Assembly: GCA_964529175.1 (NCBI GenBank)
Contig: CAZGVO010000012.1
Coordinates: 1 to 64,000 of the forward strand
Reading direction: 5' to 3'
From: JAAFJM01 sp964529175
Lineage (GTDB): Bacteria; Bacteroidota; Bacteroidia; UKL13-3
Length of the DNA stretch: 64,000 nucleotides
In this document: positions 43,509 to 52,004 of the stretch, piece by piece
Layout: each line of letters starts with the position of its first letter
Position numbering within the stretch: position 1 is the first letter of the stretch
The notes under the pieces: generated by a model
Told to the model about the DNA's origin: nothing
The model's database searches: none
Seen by the model: only the letters and a program-made list of their open reading frames with translations
Made by a program: the position numbers and the translations under genes

Positions 43509-43674
43509 ATGGAAAACACTAAAGAGAATTTAACTGAGCAGCTTAAAGAAATAACCGAAAAGAAAAAGAAAGCGGTTGCTGCCCAATTATACGAATTAGC
43601 ATCTATGTATAAGAGATAAAGAAAAGGATTTGATGTTAAAGTTGGAAGAATTGGAAAATATTAAAAGTAACTAA
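43509..43674 (+). pseudogene. Short helical ORF with apparent frameshift
   Basis: A 36-codon ORF from ATG 43509 to TAA 43619 encodes MENTKENLTEQLKEITEKKK and then AVAAQLYELASMYKR. In the +1 frame the sequence continues from about 43615 as DKEKDLMLKLEELENIKSN to a TAA at 43672-43674. Removing a single A near 43612-43616 joins both into a 54-residue amphipathic helix pair similar to a UVR motif. It is therefore probably a small gene with a one-base frameshift, or a sequencing error. Immediately after the WYL gene. Confidence 0.45.
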
Positions 43675-43793
43675 TATAAACTCCAATGAAAAATAAGGCC
43701 TAATTACCTGCTTGTTTTTAAAAGCTTTGTTTGCATTAGTGATTGTACTAAATACTTTTGTTGTAAATTAAGTTTAACTTTCAAAGATAAAAA

Positions 43794-44081
43794 GTGCAAA
43801 AATTTGTAATAACCATATTTATAATAATTCAACTATTGATTTATTTTTTATTGCTGCCTTATGCACAAAAATCGGCTGATGGTCATATCAATAATGGTTT
43901 TGCTTTTGGTATTGTTTTTTATTTTGTAGCTGCGTGGCTGTTACTGGTTGGTTTAATTGATGGAATTAAACATAAAAAGTATTTGATGATTATTTATATA
44001 ATTGTGATTGCATTTACATTTATTTTGTGGGGAAAAGTATTTACTAATTTGGAATGTAATAGTTGCTTAAACAGTGGCTAA
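43794..44081 (+). CDS. Small membrane protein of unknown function
   Basis: A 95-residue product from GTG 43794 with three hydrophobic segments (about 3-23, 35-55, 62-82) and a charged loop GIKHKKY. The short C-terminus has a CNSC pair. I recognise no family. It precedes a lipoprotein-like VOC protein gene by 48 bp and is on the same strand. Confidence 0.5.
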   Translation: MQKFVITIFIIIQLLIYFLLLPYAQKSADGHINNGFAFGIVFYFVAAWLLLVGLIDGIKHKKYLMIIYIIVIAFTFILWGKVFTNLECNSCLNSG

Positions 44082-44129
44082 AAAACAAAATAAATTATTA
44101 CTTTTAAAATCTTAGCATCTAAAAAACCA

Positions 44130-44639
44130 TTGACAAACTCATTAATATTAATAGCAGTTTTGTTTGTAATGAATGGAACTTTTGTAAGTTGCAACTTTGA
44201 ATATAAAGTAAAACAAAACATGGAACAAAAACCCGCCACTACCCAAACTAACGATACCACACCTAAAGTAACTGGTGTGGGTGGTATCTTCTTTTTCTCT
44301 GAAAACCCAAAGGAAATAAGAGCATGGTATAAAAAAAACTTAGGCATTGATGCCAACGATTATGGTGCTAGCTTTGAATCGAGGAGCTTAGATAAGCCTG
44401 ATGAAATAAACACTTTGCAATGGAGCCCATTTAAAAAAGGAAGCGAATATTTTGCCCCTTCAAAAAAGGAGTTTATGATTAATTATTGTGTGCAAAACAT
44501 AGAAGGATTGGTAGCCCAATTAAAAGCAAATGGTGTAAACGTTTTAGATTCAATTGAAACTTTTGATTACGGAAAGTTTGTTCATATTATGGATAATGAA
44601 GGCAATAAAATAGAACTTTGGGAACCTTCTTCTAATTAA
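44130..44639 (+). CDS. VOC/glyoxalase-fold protein, possibly a lipoprotein
   Basis: From TTG 44130 the 169-residue product has a lipobox-like signal (MTNSLILIAVLFV ... TFVSC). From ATG 44220 it would be a 139-residue cytoplasmic protein. The VOC fold is seen in VGGIFFFSENPKEIRAWYKK (first beta-alpha unit) and FVHIMDNEGNKIELWEP (last strand with the typical D-x-x-G-N-x-x-E/L-x-E-P end). The metal ligands of glyoxalase I are only partly kept: the last Glu is present. Substrate is unknown. The start codon choice decides location and cannot be settled by eye. Confidence 0.7.
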   Translation: MTNSLILIAVLFVMNGTFVSCNFEYKVKQNMEQKPATTQTNDTTPKVTGVGGIFFFSENPKEIRAWYKKNLGIDANDYGASFESRSLDKPDEINTLQWSPFKKGSEYFAPSKKEFMINYCVQNIEGLVAQLKANGVNVLDSIETFDYGKFVHIMDNEGNKIELWEPSSN

Positions 44640-44653
44640 GAATTGAACTAAAA

Positions 44654-45829
44654 ATGACCATTCCATTAATTATTACCATTTGTGCCTTACTTTTATTAGC
44701 TTATTGCTTTGATATTACCTCATCTAAGACCAAAATTCCTTCTGTAATATTGTTGTTGGTTTTAGGTTGGGGTGTACATAAAGCCACTGATTATTTTGAA
44801 ATAAAAGTACCAGATTTAACGCCAGTTTTACCCGTTTTAGGCACAGTAGGTCTTATTTTAATTGTTTTGGAAGGTTCGCTTGAGTTAGAGCTAAATAAAT
44901 CAAAATTTGCGTTTGTTGGTAAAACTTCATTAATAGCTTTATTGCCTATGTTGTTGTTAAGTTTTGGCTTAGCCTTTGCTTTTCAATATTTGGGTGATAC
45001 TACTTTTAAAATTGGCTTGGCCAATGCCATACCATTTGCCATTATTAGTAGCGCCATAGCCATTCCAAGTGCTCAAAATTTAATGAACCATGATAAAGCT
45101 TTTATAACCTACGAAAGCAGTCTTTCAGATATTTTTGGGGTTATATTGTTTAATTTTATAACCTTAAACGATAATATTGGTTCTGATTCATTTGGGCATT
45201 TTGTTTTAGAACTAATAATTATACTCATTATTACATTTGTATGCACCATTGGGTTAGCTTTTCTCCTAAGTAAAATAAAGCACCATGTAAAGTTTGCACC
45301 CATTATATTAATGATAGTTTTGATATATGCCATTTCAAAAGTTTATCACTTACCAGCTTTAATTTTTATATTATTATTTGGTTTATTTTTAGGCAATCTT
45401 GATGAAATAAAGCACCATAAATTTATAAAATTACTTAAGCCAGATTTTTTAAAAAGCGAAGTTCATAAATTTAAAGAACTTACTACTGAAATTGCCTTTT
45501 TAGTGCGCGCACTTTTTTTCCTTGTTTTTGGTTATTTAATAAAGTTAGATGAATTGCTAAATACCTCTACAATAGTTTGGGCAATTGGTATTACAATAAG
45601 TATTTTTTTGATACGTTATTTGGCTTTAAAATTATTCAAGAAAACAATCAAGCCACTATTGTTTATTGCGCCAAGGGGTTTGATAACCATTTTACTTTTT
45701 TTAACAATTCCGGTATCTCAGATCATACCTATAGCAAATAACTCATTGGTTATTCAGGTTATTATACTTTCAGCGTTGGTTATGATGGTTGGTTTAATTA
45801 GTACAAAAACCGAAGAAAGCGATGTTTAG
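44654..45829 (+). CDS. Cation:proton antiporter (CPA1/Nha-type)
   Basis: A 391-residue inner-membrane protein with about 12 hydrophobic segments, 14 bp after the VOC gene. It has SKTKIPSVILLLVLGWG, ILIVLEGSLELEL, the ion-site-like SSLSDIFGVILFNF and FIAPRGLITILLFL, matching the sodium/proton exchanger fold. Compared with the antiporter at 33613 it lacks the longer tail and is only distantly related. Exchange of Na+ or K+ for H+ is inferred from fold only. Confidence 0.84.
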   Translation: MTIPLIITICALLLLAYCFDITSSKTKIPSVILLLVLGWGVHKATDYFEIKVPDLTPVLPVLGTVGLILIVLEGSLELELNKSKFAFVGKTSLIALLPMLLLSFGLAFAFQYLGDTTFKIGLANAIPFAIISSAIAIPSAQNLMNHDKAFITYESSLSDIFGVILFNFITLNDNIGSDSFGHFVLELIIILIITFVCTIGLAFLLSKIKHHVKFAPIILMIVLIYAISKVYHLPALIFILLFGLFLGNLDEIKHHKFIKLLKPDFLKSEVHKFKELTTEIAFLVRALFFLVFGYLIKLDELLNTSTIVWAIGITISIFLIRYLALKLFKKTIKPLLFIAPRGLITILLFLTIPVSQIIPIANNSLVIQVIILSALVMMVGLISTKTEESDV

Positions 45830-45848
45830 CCTTAATTAAGCTATTTTT

Positions 45849-46091
45849 TTATTTATCATTTACACCAACTCCATAACCAAATAAGGCGGCTACTGCTGCC
45901 AAATGAATAATTAAAACTGCTTTTTGCCAAGTAGGTCTATCGTTCCATTTTTGTTCAGTATCAAATGGGTCAAAAGCTAAGCCAATTTCCATAGATGCAG
46001 CAGCTTGCATTTAATCTTTGGTGAAAAAAGTTTGGTATAATGCCATGATTATAAAACCAATGTAAAGAAACTTGTTAAAAGGTGTTTTCAT
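45849..46091 (-). pseudogene. Small membrane protein gene split by an in-frame stop
   Basis: One continuous frame encodes MKTPFNKFLYIGFIIMALYQ and TFFTKD, then TAA (46013-46011), then MQAAASMEIGLAFDPFDTEQ, KWNDRPTWQKAVLIIHLAA and VAALFGYGVGVNDK, ending at 45849. The two parts read as a single conserved Bacteroidota small membrane protein of about 80 residues (first helix, FDPFD..WNDRP loop, second helix). The nonsense codon lies immediately before an ATG. Either it is a pseudogene, or the halves are made separately, or the stop is a sequencing error. Confidence 0.6.
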
Positions 46092-46196
46092 ATTTCTAAA
46101 ATTTGTACTCAATTTTAAAGTATTAGTAATTAGCTTTTTATAAAAACTACTCCAAAGGTTAAATTTTAGTTTTAAACGGAATTTATTGGCAAAAAA

Positions 46197-46232
46197 AATC
46201 CCTTTCAATATTACTTGAAAGGGATTTTTTAT
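46197..46232 (-). terminator. Terminator after glyA
   Basis: AATCCCTTTCAA (46197-46208) pairs with TTGAAAGGGATT (46215-46226) over a 6-nt loop with A/T tracts on both sides. It lies 58 bp beyond the glyA stop codon. The bases between hold the AACAATT word repeat. Confidence 0.9.
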
Positions 46233-46283
46233 TTTTAGTTGTTATAATAACAATTCAACAATCTATCAATTTAACAATTCAAC

Positions 46284-47555
46284 CTACTTATACAATGGAA
46301 ACTTAGCCATCCAAGTATTGATATTTTTTCTAATATCAGCTAACATAGTTTCGTTATCGTTGTTCATCAATGCAGTGTCAATATAATCTACTATTTGCTC
46401 CATATCTGCTTCCATCATTCCACGAGTAGTAATGGCAGCAGTTCCTACACGCATTCCGCTTGTTACAAATGGCGATTTATCATCGAAAGGAACCATATTT
46501 TTATTAATAGTTATATCAGCTTTGCCTAACGCAGCTTCGGCTAATTTTCCTGTTAAATTTTTGCTGCGCAAATCAATTAACATCAAGTGATTGTCGGTTC
46601 CACCAGAAATAATTTTATAACCACGGCTTACAAATGCGTTTGCCATAGCTTGCGCATTAACTGCCACTTGTTTTACATAAGTTTTGTAATCATCGGTTAA
46701 ACATTCGCCAAAGGCTACAGCCTTAGCTGCAATCACATGCTCTAAAGGTCCACCTTGAGTTCCAGGGAAAACAGCTCCATCCAAAACAGCACTCATCATT
46801 TTCAATTCACCTTTCAAAGTTTTTTGTCCAAATGGATTTTCAAAATCGTTACCCATCATCACAATACCACCACGAGGTCCACGTAAAGTTTTATGAGTAG
46901 TAGATGTTACAATATGGCAATGTTGAATTGGGTCGTTCAATAATTTTCCAACAATTAAGCCTGCAGGGTGAGAAATATCGGCTAATAAAATAGCACCAAC
47001 ACTATCAGCAATGGCGCGTAAACGAGCATAATCCCAATCGCGACTATAAGCCGAAGCACCACAAATAATCATTTTAGGTTTTTCAGCATGTGCTTTTGCT
47101 TCTACTTTATTCCAATCAATTAAACCAGTTTCTTGCTCTACTCCATAAAACGAAGGAACATATAATTTACCTGAAAAATTAACTGGCGAACCATGCGTTA
47201 AATGTCCACCATGCGAAAGGTCGAAACCTAAAATTTTATCTCCTGGGTTTAAGCACCCTAACATAACAGCTGCATTGGCTTGCGCTCCTGAGTGAGGTTG
47301 AACATTGGCCCAAGTAGCGCCAAACATTTGTTTTAATCTATCAATTGCTAAATTTTCAACTACGTCAACTACTTCGCAGCCACCATAATAGCGTTTACCA
47401 GGTAAGCCTTCAGCATATTTATTGGTTAATACGCTTCCCATAGCTTCCATTACTTGTGGGCTAGTAAAATTTTCTGAGGCAATTAACTCAATGCCATGTT
47501 CTTGGCGGCTTTTTTCTTGATTAATTAAATCAAATATAACGGTATCTCTTTGCAT
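46284..47555 (-). CDS. glyA: Serine hydroxymethyltransferase
   Basis: A 423-residue PLP enzyme that interconverts serine and glycine while loading tetrahydrofolate with a one-carbon unit. Start ATG 47555. Family blocks are clear: GIELIASENFTSPQVMEAMG, NKYAEGLPGKRYYGGCEVVD, GFDLSHGGHLTHG, ADISHPAGLI and the PLP-lysine segment TSTTHKTLRGPRGG. Length is normal for the bacterial enzyme. It is a single-gene unit with its own terminator. Confidence 0.97.
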   Translation of the reverse strand: MQRDTVIFDLINQEKSRQEHGIELIASENFTSPQVMEAMGSVLTNKYAEGLPGKRYYGGCEVVDVVENLAIDRLKQMFGATWANVQPHSGAQANAAVMLGCLNPGDKILGFDLSHGGHLTHGSPVNFSGKLYVPSFYGVEQETGLIDWNKVEAKAHAEKPKMIICGASAYSRDWDYARLRAIADSVGAILLADISHPAGLIVGKLLNDPIQHCHIVTSTTHKTLRGPRGGIVMMGNDFENPFGQKTLKGELKMMSAVLDGAVFPGTQGGPLEHVIAAKAVAFGECLTDDYKTYVKQVAVNAQAMANAFVSRGYKIISGGTDNHLMLIDLRSKNLTGKLAEAALGKADITINKNMVPFDDKSPFVTSGMRVGTAAITTRGMMEADMEQIVDYIDTALMNNDNETMLADIRKNINTWMAKFPLYK

Positions 47556-47605
47556 AGTTTTTCTAAATAATAATTTTACGAAAGTATATTTTCAGACGTA
47601 ATTAC

Positions 47606-48280
47606 TTACATGATTTTTTGCACTACTGGCCATACCAAAACGAAGGCCACTATTACAAATACAATTCCAATAATATGGTTCAGTAATTGTTGTTTTTTAA
47701 TTGATAATAAGTGCTTTACCTTATTGGCTGAATAGCAAATAATAAATTGGTGAAAAAACATAGCTCCTAAGGTAACACTGAAAAATACTACTACTTCTAC
47801 CAAGGTAGGTAAACTACTTTTAATAAAAGCAGCTAAACCAAGCCAAAATAAAAGTGTTAATGGGTTAATACTATTAAGCATTATACCTTTCATAATATAA
47901 ATAAAGTTGCCGCTTGCAGGTGGTTGTATTTGATTTGGGTCGTTTGGTTTTTTTATATAAGTGCTTATTCCTAAAATAAGTAAAGCCACAAAACCTACTA
48001 AACGTATTTCAGAATCAAGCTGGCGCAATTGATTCTCTACAAAACTAGCAGCAAAAACACAAAGGGCAATAAACAGCAAATCGCTAATTACCATGCCCAA
48101 AGCAATTAGTAATCCCTTTTTATAACCTCTATCAATACTGGTATGTAACAATGAAAAAAAACCTGCGCCAAATGATAGCGAAAGTATTAGCCCAGTTCCA
48201 TACCCTTTTAAAATAGTTTGAATCAAAATAGTTTTTGGTGTATTAAAGTTGGCAAAATAATAATTACTTCTAAAAACCAC
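47606..48280 (-). CDS. LysE-family amino acid exporter
   Basis: A 224-residue inner-membrane protein with six hydrophobic segments. The start GTG 48280 is uncertain: the family pattern starts only about 24 residues later, at GYGTGLILSLSFGAGFFSLL. LysE-type features are the early G-x-x-x-G region, RGYKKGLLIALGMVISDLLF, and NSINPLTLLFWLGLAA. These exporters remove excess amino acids. It is divergent from kup, sharing a 111-bp gap. Confidence 0.78.
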   Translation of the reverse strand: MVFRSNYYFANFNTPKTILIQTILKGYGTGLILSLSFGAGFFSLLHTSIDRGYKKGLLIALGMVISDLLFIALCVFAASFVENQLRQLDSEIRLVGFVALLILGISTYIKKPNDPNQIQPPASGNFIYIMKGIMLNSINPLTLLFWLGLAAFIKSSLPTLVEVVVFFSVTLGAMFFHQFIICYSANKVKHLLSIKKQQLLNHIIGIVFVIVAFVLVWPVVQKIM

Positions 48281-48334
48281 TAAGCATTCTTTTTAATTAT
48301 TTAATACCCACCTAAATAATAGTTATATAAAAAA

Positions 48335-48365
48335 TTTGCGGAATATAAATGAACCTATACATTTG
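48335..48365 (+). promoter_or_regulatory. Promoter of kup, consensus Bacteroidota type
   Basis: TTTG (48335-48338) and TACATTTG (48358-48365) are 19 bases apart, a full match to the TTG-N~19-TAnnTTTG consensus of the Bacteroidota primary sigma factor. The predicted leader is about 20 nt. Confidence 0.75.
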
Positions 48366-48391
48366 CAACCTTATTTCAAAAAAACAGAAAC

Positions 48392-50356
48392 GTGGGAGAG
48401 CATCACAGTAATCATAATAAGCTATCAGTAGCTGGACTTTTAGTTACACTTGGAATTATTTTTGGCGATATTGGAACATCACCACTTTATGTATTAAATG
48501 CCATAGTAGGTGATAAAATTATTTCGAAAGAATTAATTTATGGAGGCCTTTCTTGTATAGTTTGGACTTTAACCTTACAAACTACCATAAAATATGTATT
48601 AATAACCCTAAATGCCGATAACAACGGTGAGGGTGGTATTTTTTCATTATATGCCTTGGTTCGTAGGCGCAGGCCCTATTTAATTTTTCCGGCAATTATT
48701 GGTGGTTGTGCTTTATTAGCCGATGGGGTTATTACTCCACCTATTTCGGTTTCATCAGCTATTGAAGGTTTACGATTGTTAAAATCGGATACCATTAATT
48801 TTTCTGAAATTCCAACTGTACCAATTGTAATTGCTATAATTAGTTTATTGTTTTTAATTCAACGTGTTGGTACATCCATAGTTGGTAAAGCATTTGGTCC
48901 AATTATGTTTTTATGGTTTGGTATGTTAGCAGTTTTAGGTGTTGCTAAAATTGGCTCTCATTTAGATGTGTTAAATTGCTTAAATCCATATTATGCTTAT
49001 AATTTATTGGTTAATTACCACGAAGGTTTCTGGATTTTAGGTGCAGTTTTCCTTTGTACTACAGGAGCCGAGGCTTTATATTCTGACCTAGGACATTGCG
49101 GAAAAAACAATATTCGTGTCAGTTGGATTTTTGTAAAATCGGCTTTGTTATTAAATTATTTTGGTCAAGGTGCAAATTTATTAGGCCACGAGGGTGAAAC
49201 ATTGGTACAAGCTGGCATCAATCCATTTTACAGTATCATGTCAACCGAGTTTTTGCCGTACGGAATTGCCATTGCTACCATGGCTACTATTATTGCCAGT
49301 CAGGCATTAATAAGTGGTTCGTTTACTTTAATTTCCGAAGCCATTAGGCTTAATGTTTGGCCAAAAGTTGCTCTAAAATATCCAAGCGAAATGAAAGGTC
49401 AGCTTTATGTACCAAGTGCCAATTTAATTTTATGGGCTGGTTGTATTGGAATAGTATTGTATTTTAAAGAAGCAGGAGCGATGGAAGCTGCATATGGTTT
49501 GGCTATTACCATTGCCATGTTAATGACCACTTTATTGTTGGTTAATTACCTTAGCCATATAAAAGTAAATAAATGGCTAATTGCTTTATTATTATTAATT
49601 TATGTAGCCATTGAAGGGTCGTTTTTAGCTGCTAATTTATTGAAATTTACACATGGAGGTTGGGTAAGTTTGGTAATAAGCAGTGTGTTTATTTTTGTAA
49701 TGTGGATTTGGTATAAAGGTCGCAAAATCAAAAACAGATTGACTGAATTTGTTCAGTTAAAATCATACATTCCAATTCTAGAGCAATTAAGTAAAGACGA
49801 ATCGGTATCTAAGTTTGCCACACATTTGGTTTATTTAACCAGTGCCGATTTACAAAACGAAATAGAATCAAAAATTATGTATTCTATTTTACAAAAACAG
49901 CCTAAACGTGCCGATATTTATTGGTTTGTACATATTCATGTAGACGATCAACCATATACCATGCAGTATAAAGTTGACCATATTGTGCCTAACGATATTA
50001 TAAAAGTAGAGTTTAAATTAGGCTTTAGGGTAGAGCAAAAAATTAACTATTACTTTAGAAAAGTGGTAGAAGAGTTGGTTATAAATGGCGAGGTAGATGT
50101 TACCAGTCGTTATGCTTCGTTACGCGGACAAAATATTACTGGTGATTTTAAATTTGTAGTGTTACAACGCCATCTTTCAAACGAAAATGAACTTTCGGCA
50201 TACGAGCAATGGATTATGGATGTGTACTTTACACTTGATAGGTTGAGTTTATCAGAAGCCAAAGCCTTTGGATTAGATACCAGTTCGGTATTGATAGAAA
50301 AAGTACCATTGGTAATTACTCCTTTAAAAGAGTTTAAGTTAAAACGCATTTACTAA
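48392..50356 (+). CDS. kup: KUP-family potassium uptake protein
   Basis: A 654-residue protein from GTG 48392, close to the usual KUP length. About 12 hydrophobic helices (residues 12-440) include the signature GIIFGDIGTSPLYVL (about 21-35), GGIFSLYALVRRRRPY and ALLADGVITPPISVSSAIEG. The C-terminal part (about 455-654) is the soluble cytoplasmic domain. It is a K+/H+ symporter of the inner membrane. Transcription from the TAnnTTTG promoter just upstream; a strong terminator follows. Confidence 0.95.
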   Translation: MGEHHSNHNKLSVAGLLVTLGIIFGDIGTSPLYVLNAIVGDKIISKELIYGGLSCIVWTLTLQTTIKYVLITLNADNNGEGGIFSLYALVRRRRPYLIFPAIIGGCALLADGVITPPISVSSAIEGLRLLKSDTINFSEIPTVPIVIAIISLLFLIQRVGTSIVGKAFGPIMFLWFGMLAVLGVAKIGSHLDVLNCLNPYYAYNLLVNYHEGFWILGAVFLCTTGAEALYSDLGHCGKNNIRVSWIFVKSALLLNYFGQGANLLGHEGETLVQAGINPFYSIMSTEFLPYGIAIATMATIIASQALISGSFTLISEAIRLNVWPKVALKYPSEMKGQLYVPSANLILWAGCIGIVLYFKEAGAMEAAYGLAITIAMLMTTLLLVNYLSHIKVNKWLIALLLLIYVAIEGSFLAANLLKFTHGGWVSLVISSVFIFVMWIWYKGRKIKNRLTEFVQLKSYIPILEQLSKDESVSKFATHLVYLTSADLQNEIESKIMYSILQKQPKRADIYWFVHIHVDDQPYTMQYKVDHIVPNDIIKVEFKLGFRVEQKINYYFRKVVEELVINGEVDVTSRYASLRGQNITGDFKFVVLQRHLSNENELSAYEQWIMDVYFTLDRLSLSEAKAFGLDTSSVLIEKVPLVITPLKEFKLKRIY

Positions 50357-50363
50357 ATATATA

Positions 50364-50396
50364 AAGGCTGCTTTTGTGATAAAGCAGCCTTTTTTG
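50364..50396 (+). terminator. Terminator after kup
   Basis: AAGGCTGCTTT (50364-50374) pairs perfectly with AAAGCAGCCTT (50381-50391) over a TGTGAT loop, followed by T residues. Confidence 0.92.
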
Positions 50397-50436
50397 TTTG
50401 GTAAAACAATTTTTTATGTAAAAAGTTAATGACTGT

Positions 50437-50631
50437 ATGTTACATAAAATTTTAGCATACAAACATTTATTGCATAACAAAAGGTTTATGTCCATGGCTG
50501 CAGTAGCCTTTGTTTTGGTGCATATTGTTATGTTTGAAGTTAAACGCAGATATGCTATTGATGTAATAAAAGGAGTTAATTTTCCTTTTGATGATTTGTA
50601 TTTTTATATAAAAAACAAACTAGGTTTATAG
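50437..50631 (+). CDS. Small membrane-anchored protein of unknown function
   Basis: A 64-residue product from ATG 50437 with one hydrophobic segment (about 18-34, MSMAAVAFVLVHIVMFE) and a short charged C-terminus (FPFDDLYFYIKNKLGL). No family recognised. Convergent with murF, its stop being 4 bases from the murF stop. Coding status is likely but not certain. Confidence 0.45.
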   Translation: MLHKILAYKHLLHNKRFMSMAAVAFVLVHIVMFEVKRRYAIDVIKGVNFPFDDLYFYIKNKLGL

Positions 50632-50635
50632 TCTG

Positions 50636-51934
50636 TTAATCAATTACTTCCATTAAGGTTTCTAATTTCATTCCCCTTGATCCTTTCATAAATACGTTTG
50701 AGCTAACTATTTTATTATCAGTTAAATATAATTTACATTCTTGCGTTGTGGCAAAACTTGTATAATTGTTTTTGGTGTTTTTAAACAAATCGCCACATAA
50801 AAGTACATTTGTTAAGCCAAGCGTTTCGCAAAAATTAACTAAGTTTTGATGTTCTTCTTCAGCATATTTTCCTAGTTCAAACATGTCGCCAAGTATGAGT
50901 ACTTTATTACCAAATGGCATAGCTGCAAAGTTTTTTATTGATACTTCCATGCTACTTGGATTGGCATTATAAGCATCTAAATAAATGGTGTTTGATTCCT
51001 TTTTTATTACTTCTGAGCGATTATTGCTTGGTTTATAGCTTTCTATACCTAAGGCAATTTGAGTGTAATTTAATCCAAAATACAAGCCCATAGCCACTGC
51101 TGCAGTAATATTGTCAAAATTGTAGTCGCCACTTAAACACGATTGAACCGATTCAGGATAATCTTCTATATAAAAATTAATGGTAGGCTGCAAAGTGCGT
51201 GCATGGCACGAAAAGTGAGCTGCGGCATTTTTACCTTCAAAATTAGCCGAGTAGGTTATTTTATTTTCAAGTAATCTGGCCATGCGCATAAGCCATTCAT
51301 CGTGCATGTTTACAAATGCTAAACCATTATTTTTCAGTAAATAATAATAAAGCTCTGAGTTTGATTTTGCTACACCTTCCATATCGCCAAATCCTTCTAA
51401 ATGGTCTTTACCATTATTGGTAACTATTCCGTGGCTTGGTTTGGCTATTTGGCATAAAAATTCATTTTCACCAATATGATTGGCACCCATTTCTATAACT
51501 GCTATTTGATGAGCCTTGGTTATTTGCAACATGGTTAAAGGTAAGCCAATATGATTGTTAAAATTACCTGGAGTAGCTAAAACTGTAAACTTTTGTTTTA
51601 AAACTGAAGTAACTAATTCTTTGGTAGTGGTTTTTCCGTTACTTCCCACAATGGCTATAACTGGAATTTTTAGAGTGTCTCTATGGAAAGTAGCAAGCTG
51701 CTGTAATGTACTTAATACATCATTTACTAAAATGTATTGTTCACTAATTTTATATTGTTCTTCATCAATTATGGCATAAGCAGCTCCTTGGCTAATAGCT
51801 TGACTAGCAAATTGATTGGCGTTAAATTTTTCTCCTTTTAAGGCAAAAAATAAACTGTCTTGCGCTATCTTCCTGGTGTCGGTGCAAACAATAGGATGTT
51901 TTAAAAATAATTGATGTAAACTGGTTATATCCAT
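50636..51934 (-). CDS. murF: UDP-N-acetylmuramoyl-tripeptide--D-Ala-D-Ala ligase
   Basis: A 432-residue cytoplasmic Mur ligase. The ATP loop GSNGKTT is at residues 97-103, followed by GNFNNHIGLPLTML, EMGANHIGE, TNNGKDHLEGFG and the C-terminal AYNANPSSM, which is typical of MurF (the N-pattern in place of MurE's DNP). It adds D-Ala-D-Ala to the UDP-MurNAc tripeptide, the last cytoplasmic ligase step of peptidoglycan building. Length and order agree with the family. No dcw cluster genes are adjacent. Confidence 0.95.
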   Translation of the reverse strand: MDITSLHQLFLKHPIVCTDTRKIAQDSLFFALKGEKFNANQFASQAISQGAAYAIIDEEQYKISEQYILVNDVLSTLQQLATFHRDTLKIPVIAIVGSNGKTTTKELVTSVLKQKFTVLATPGNFNNHIGLPLTMLQITKAHQIAVIEMGANHIGENEFLCQIAKPSHGIVTNNGKDHLEGFGDMEGVAKSNSELYYYLLKNNGLAFVNMHDEWLMRMARLLENKITYSANFEGKNAAAHFSCHARTLQPTINFYIEDYPESVQSCLSGDYNFDNITAAVAMGLYFGLNYTQIALGIESYKPSNNRSEVIKKESNTIYLDAYNANPSSMEVSIKNFAAMPFGNKVLILGDMFELGKYAEEEHQNLVNFCETLGLTNVLLCGDLFKNTKNNYTSFATTQECKLYLTDNKIVSSNVFMKGSRGMKLETLMEVID

Positions 51935-52004
51935 TTTAATAAAAAATTATGAAAGTACTTCAAACTTTAAAATATAAATTTGAAATAACAAATAACCATA
52001 ATTT

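Noticed and set aside
38640..43700. A complete restriction-modification system
   Set aside because: Two PD-(D/E)XK nucleases are present, but no methyltransferase, specificity subunit or helicase was found.
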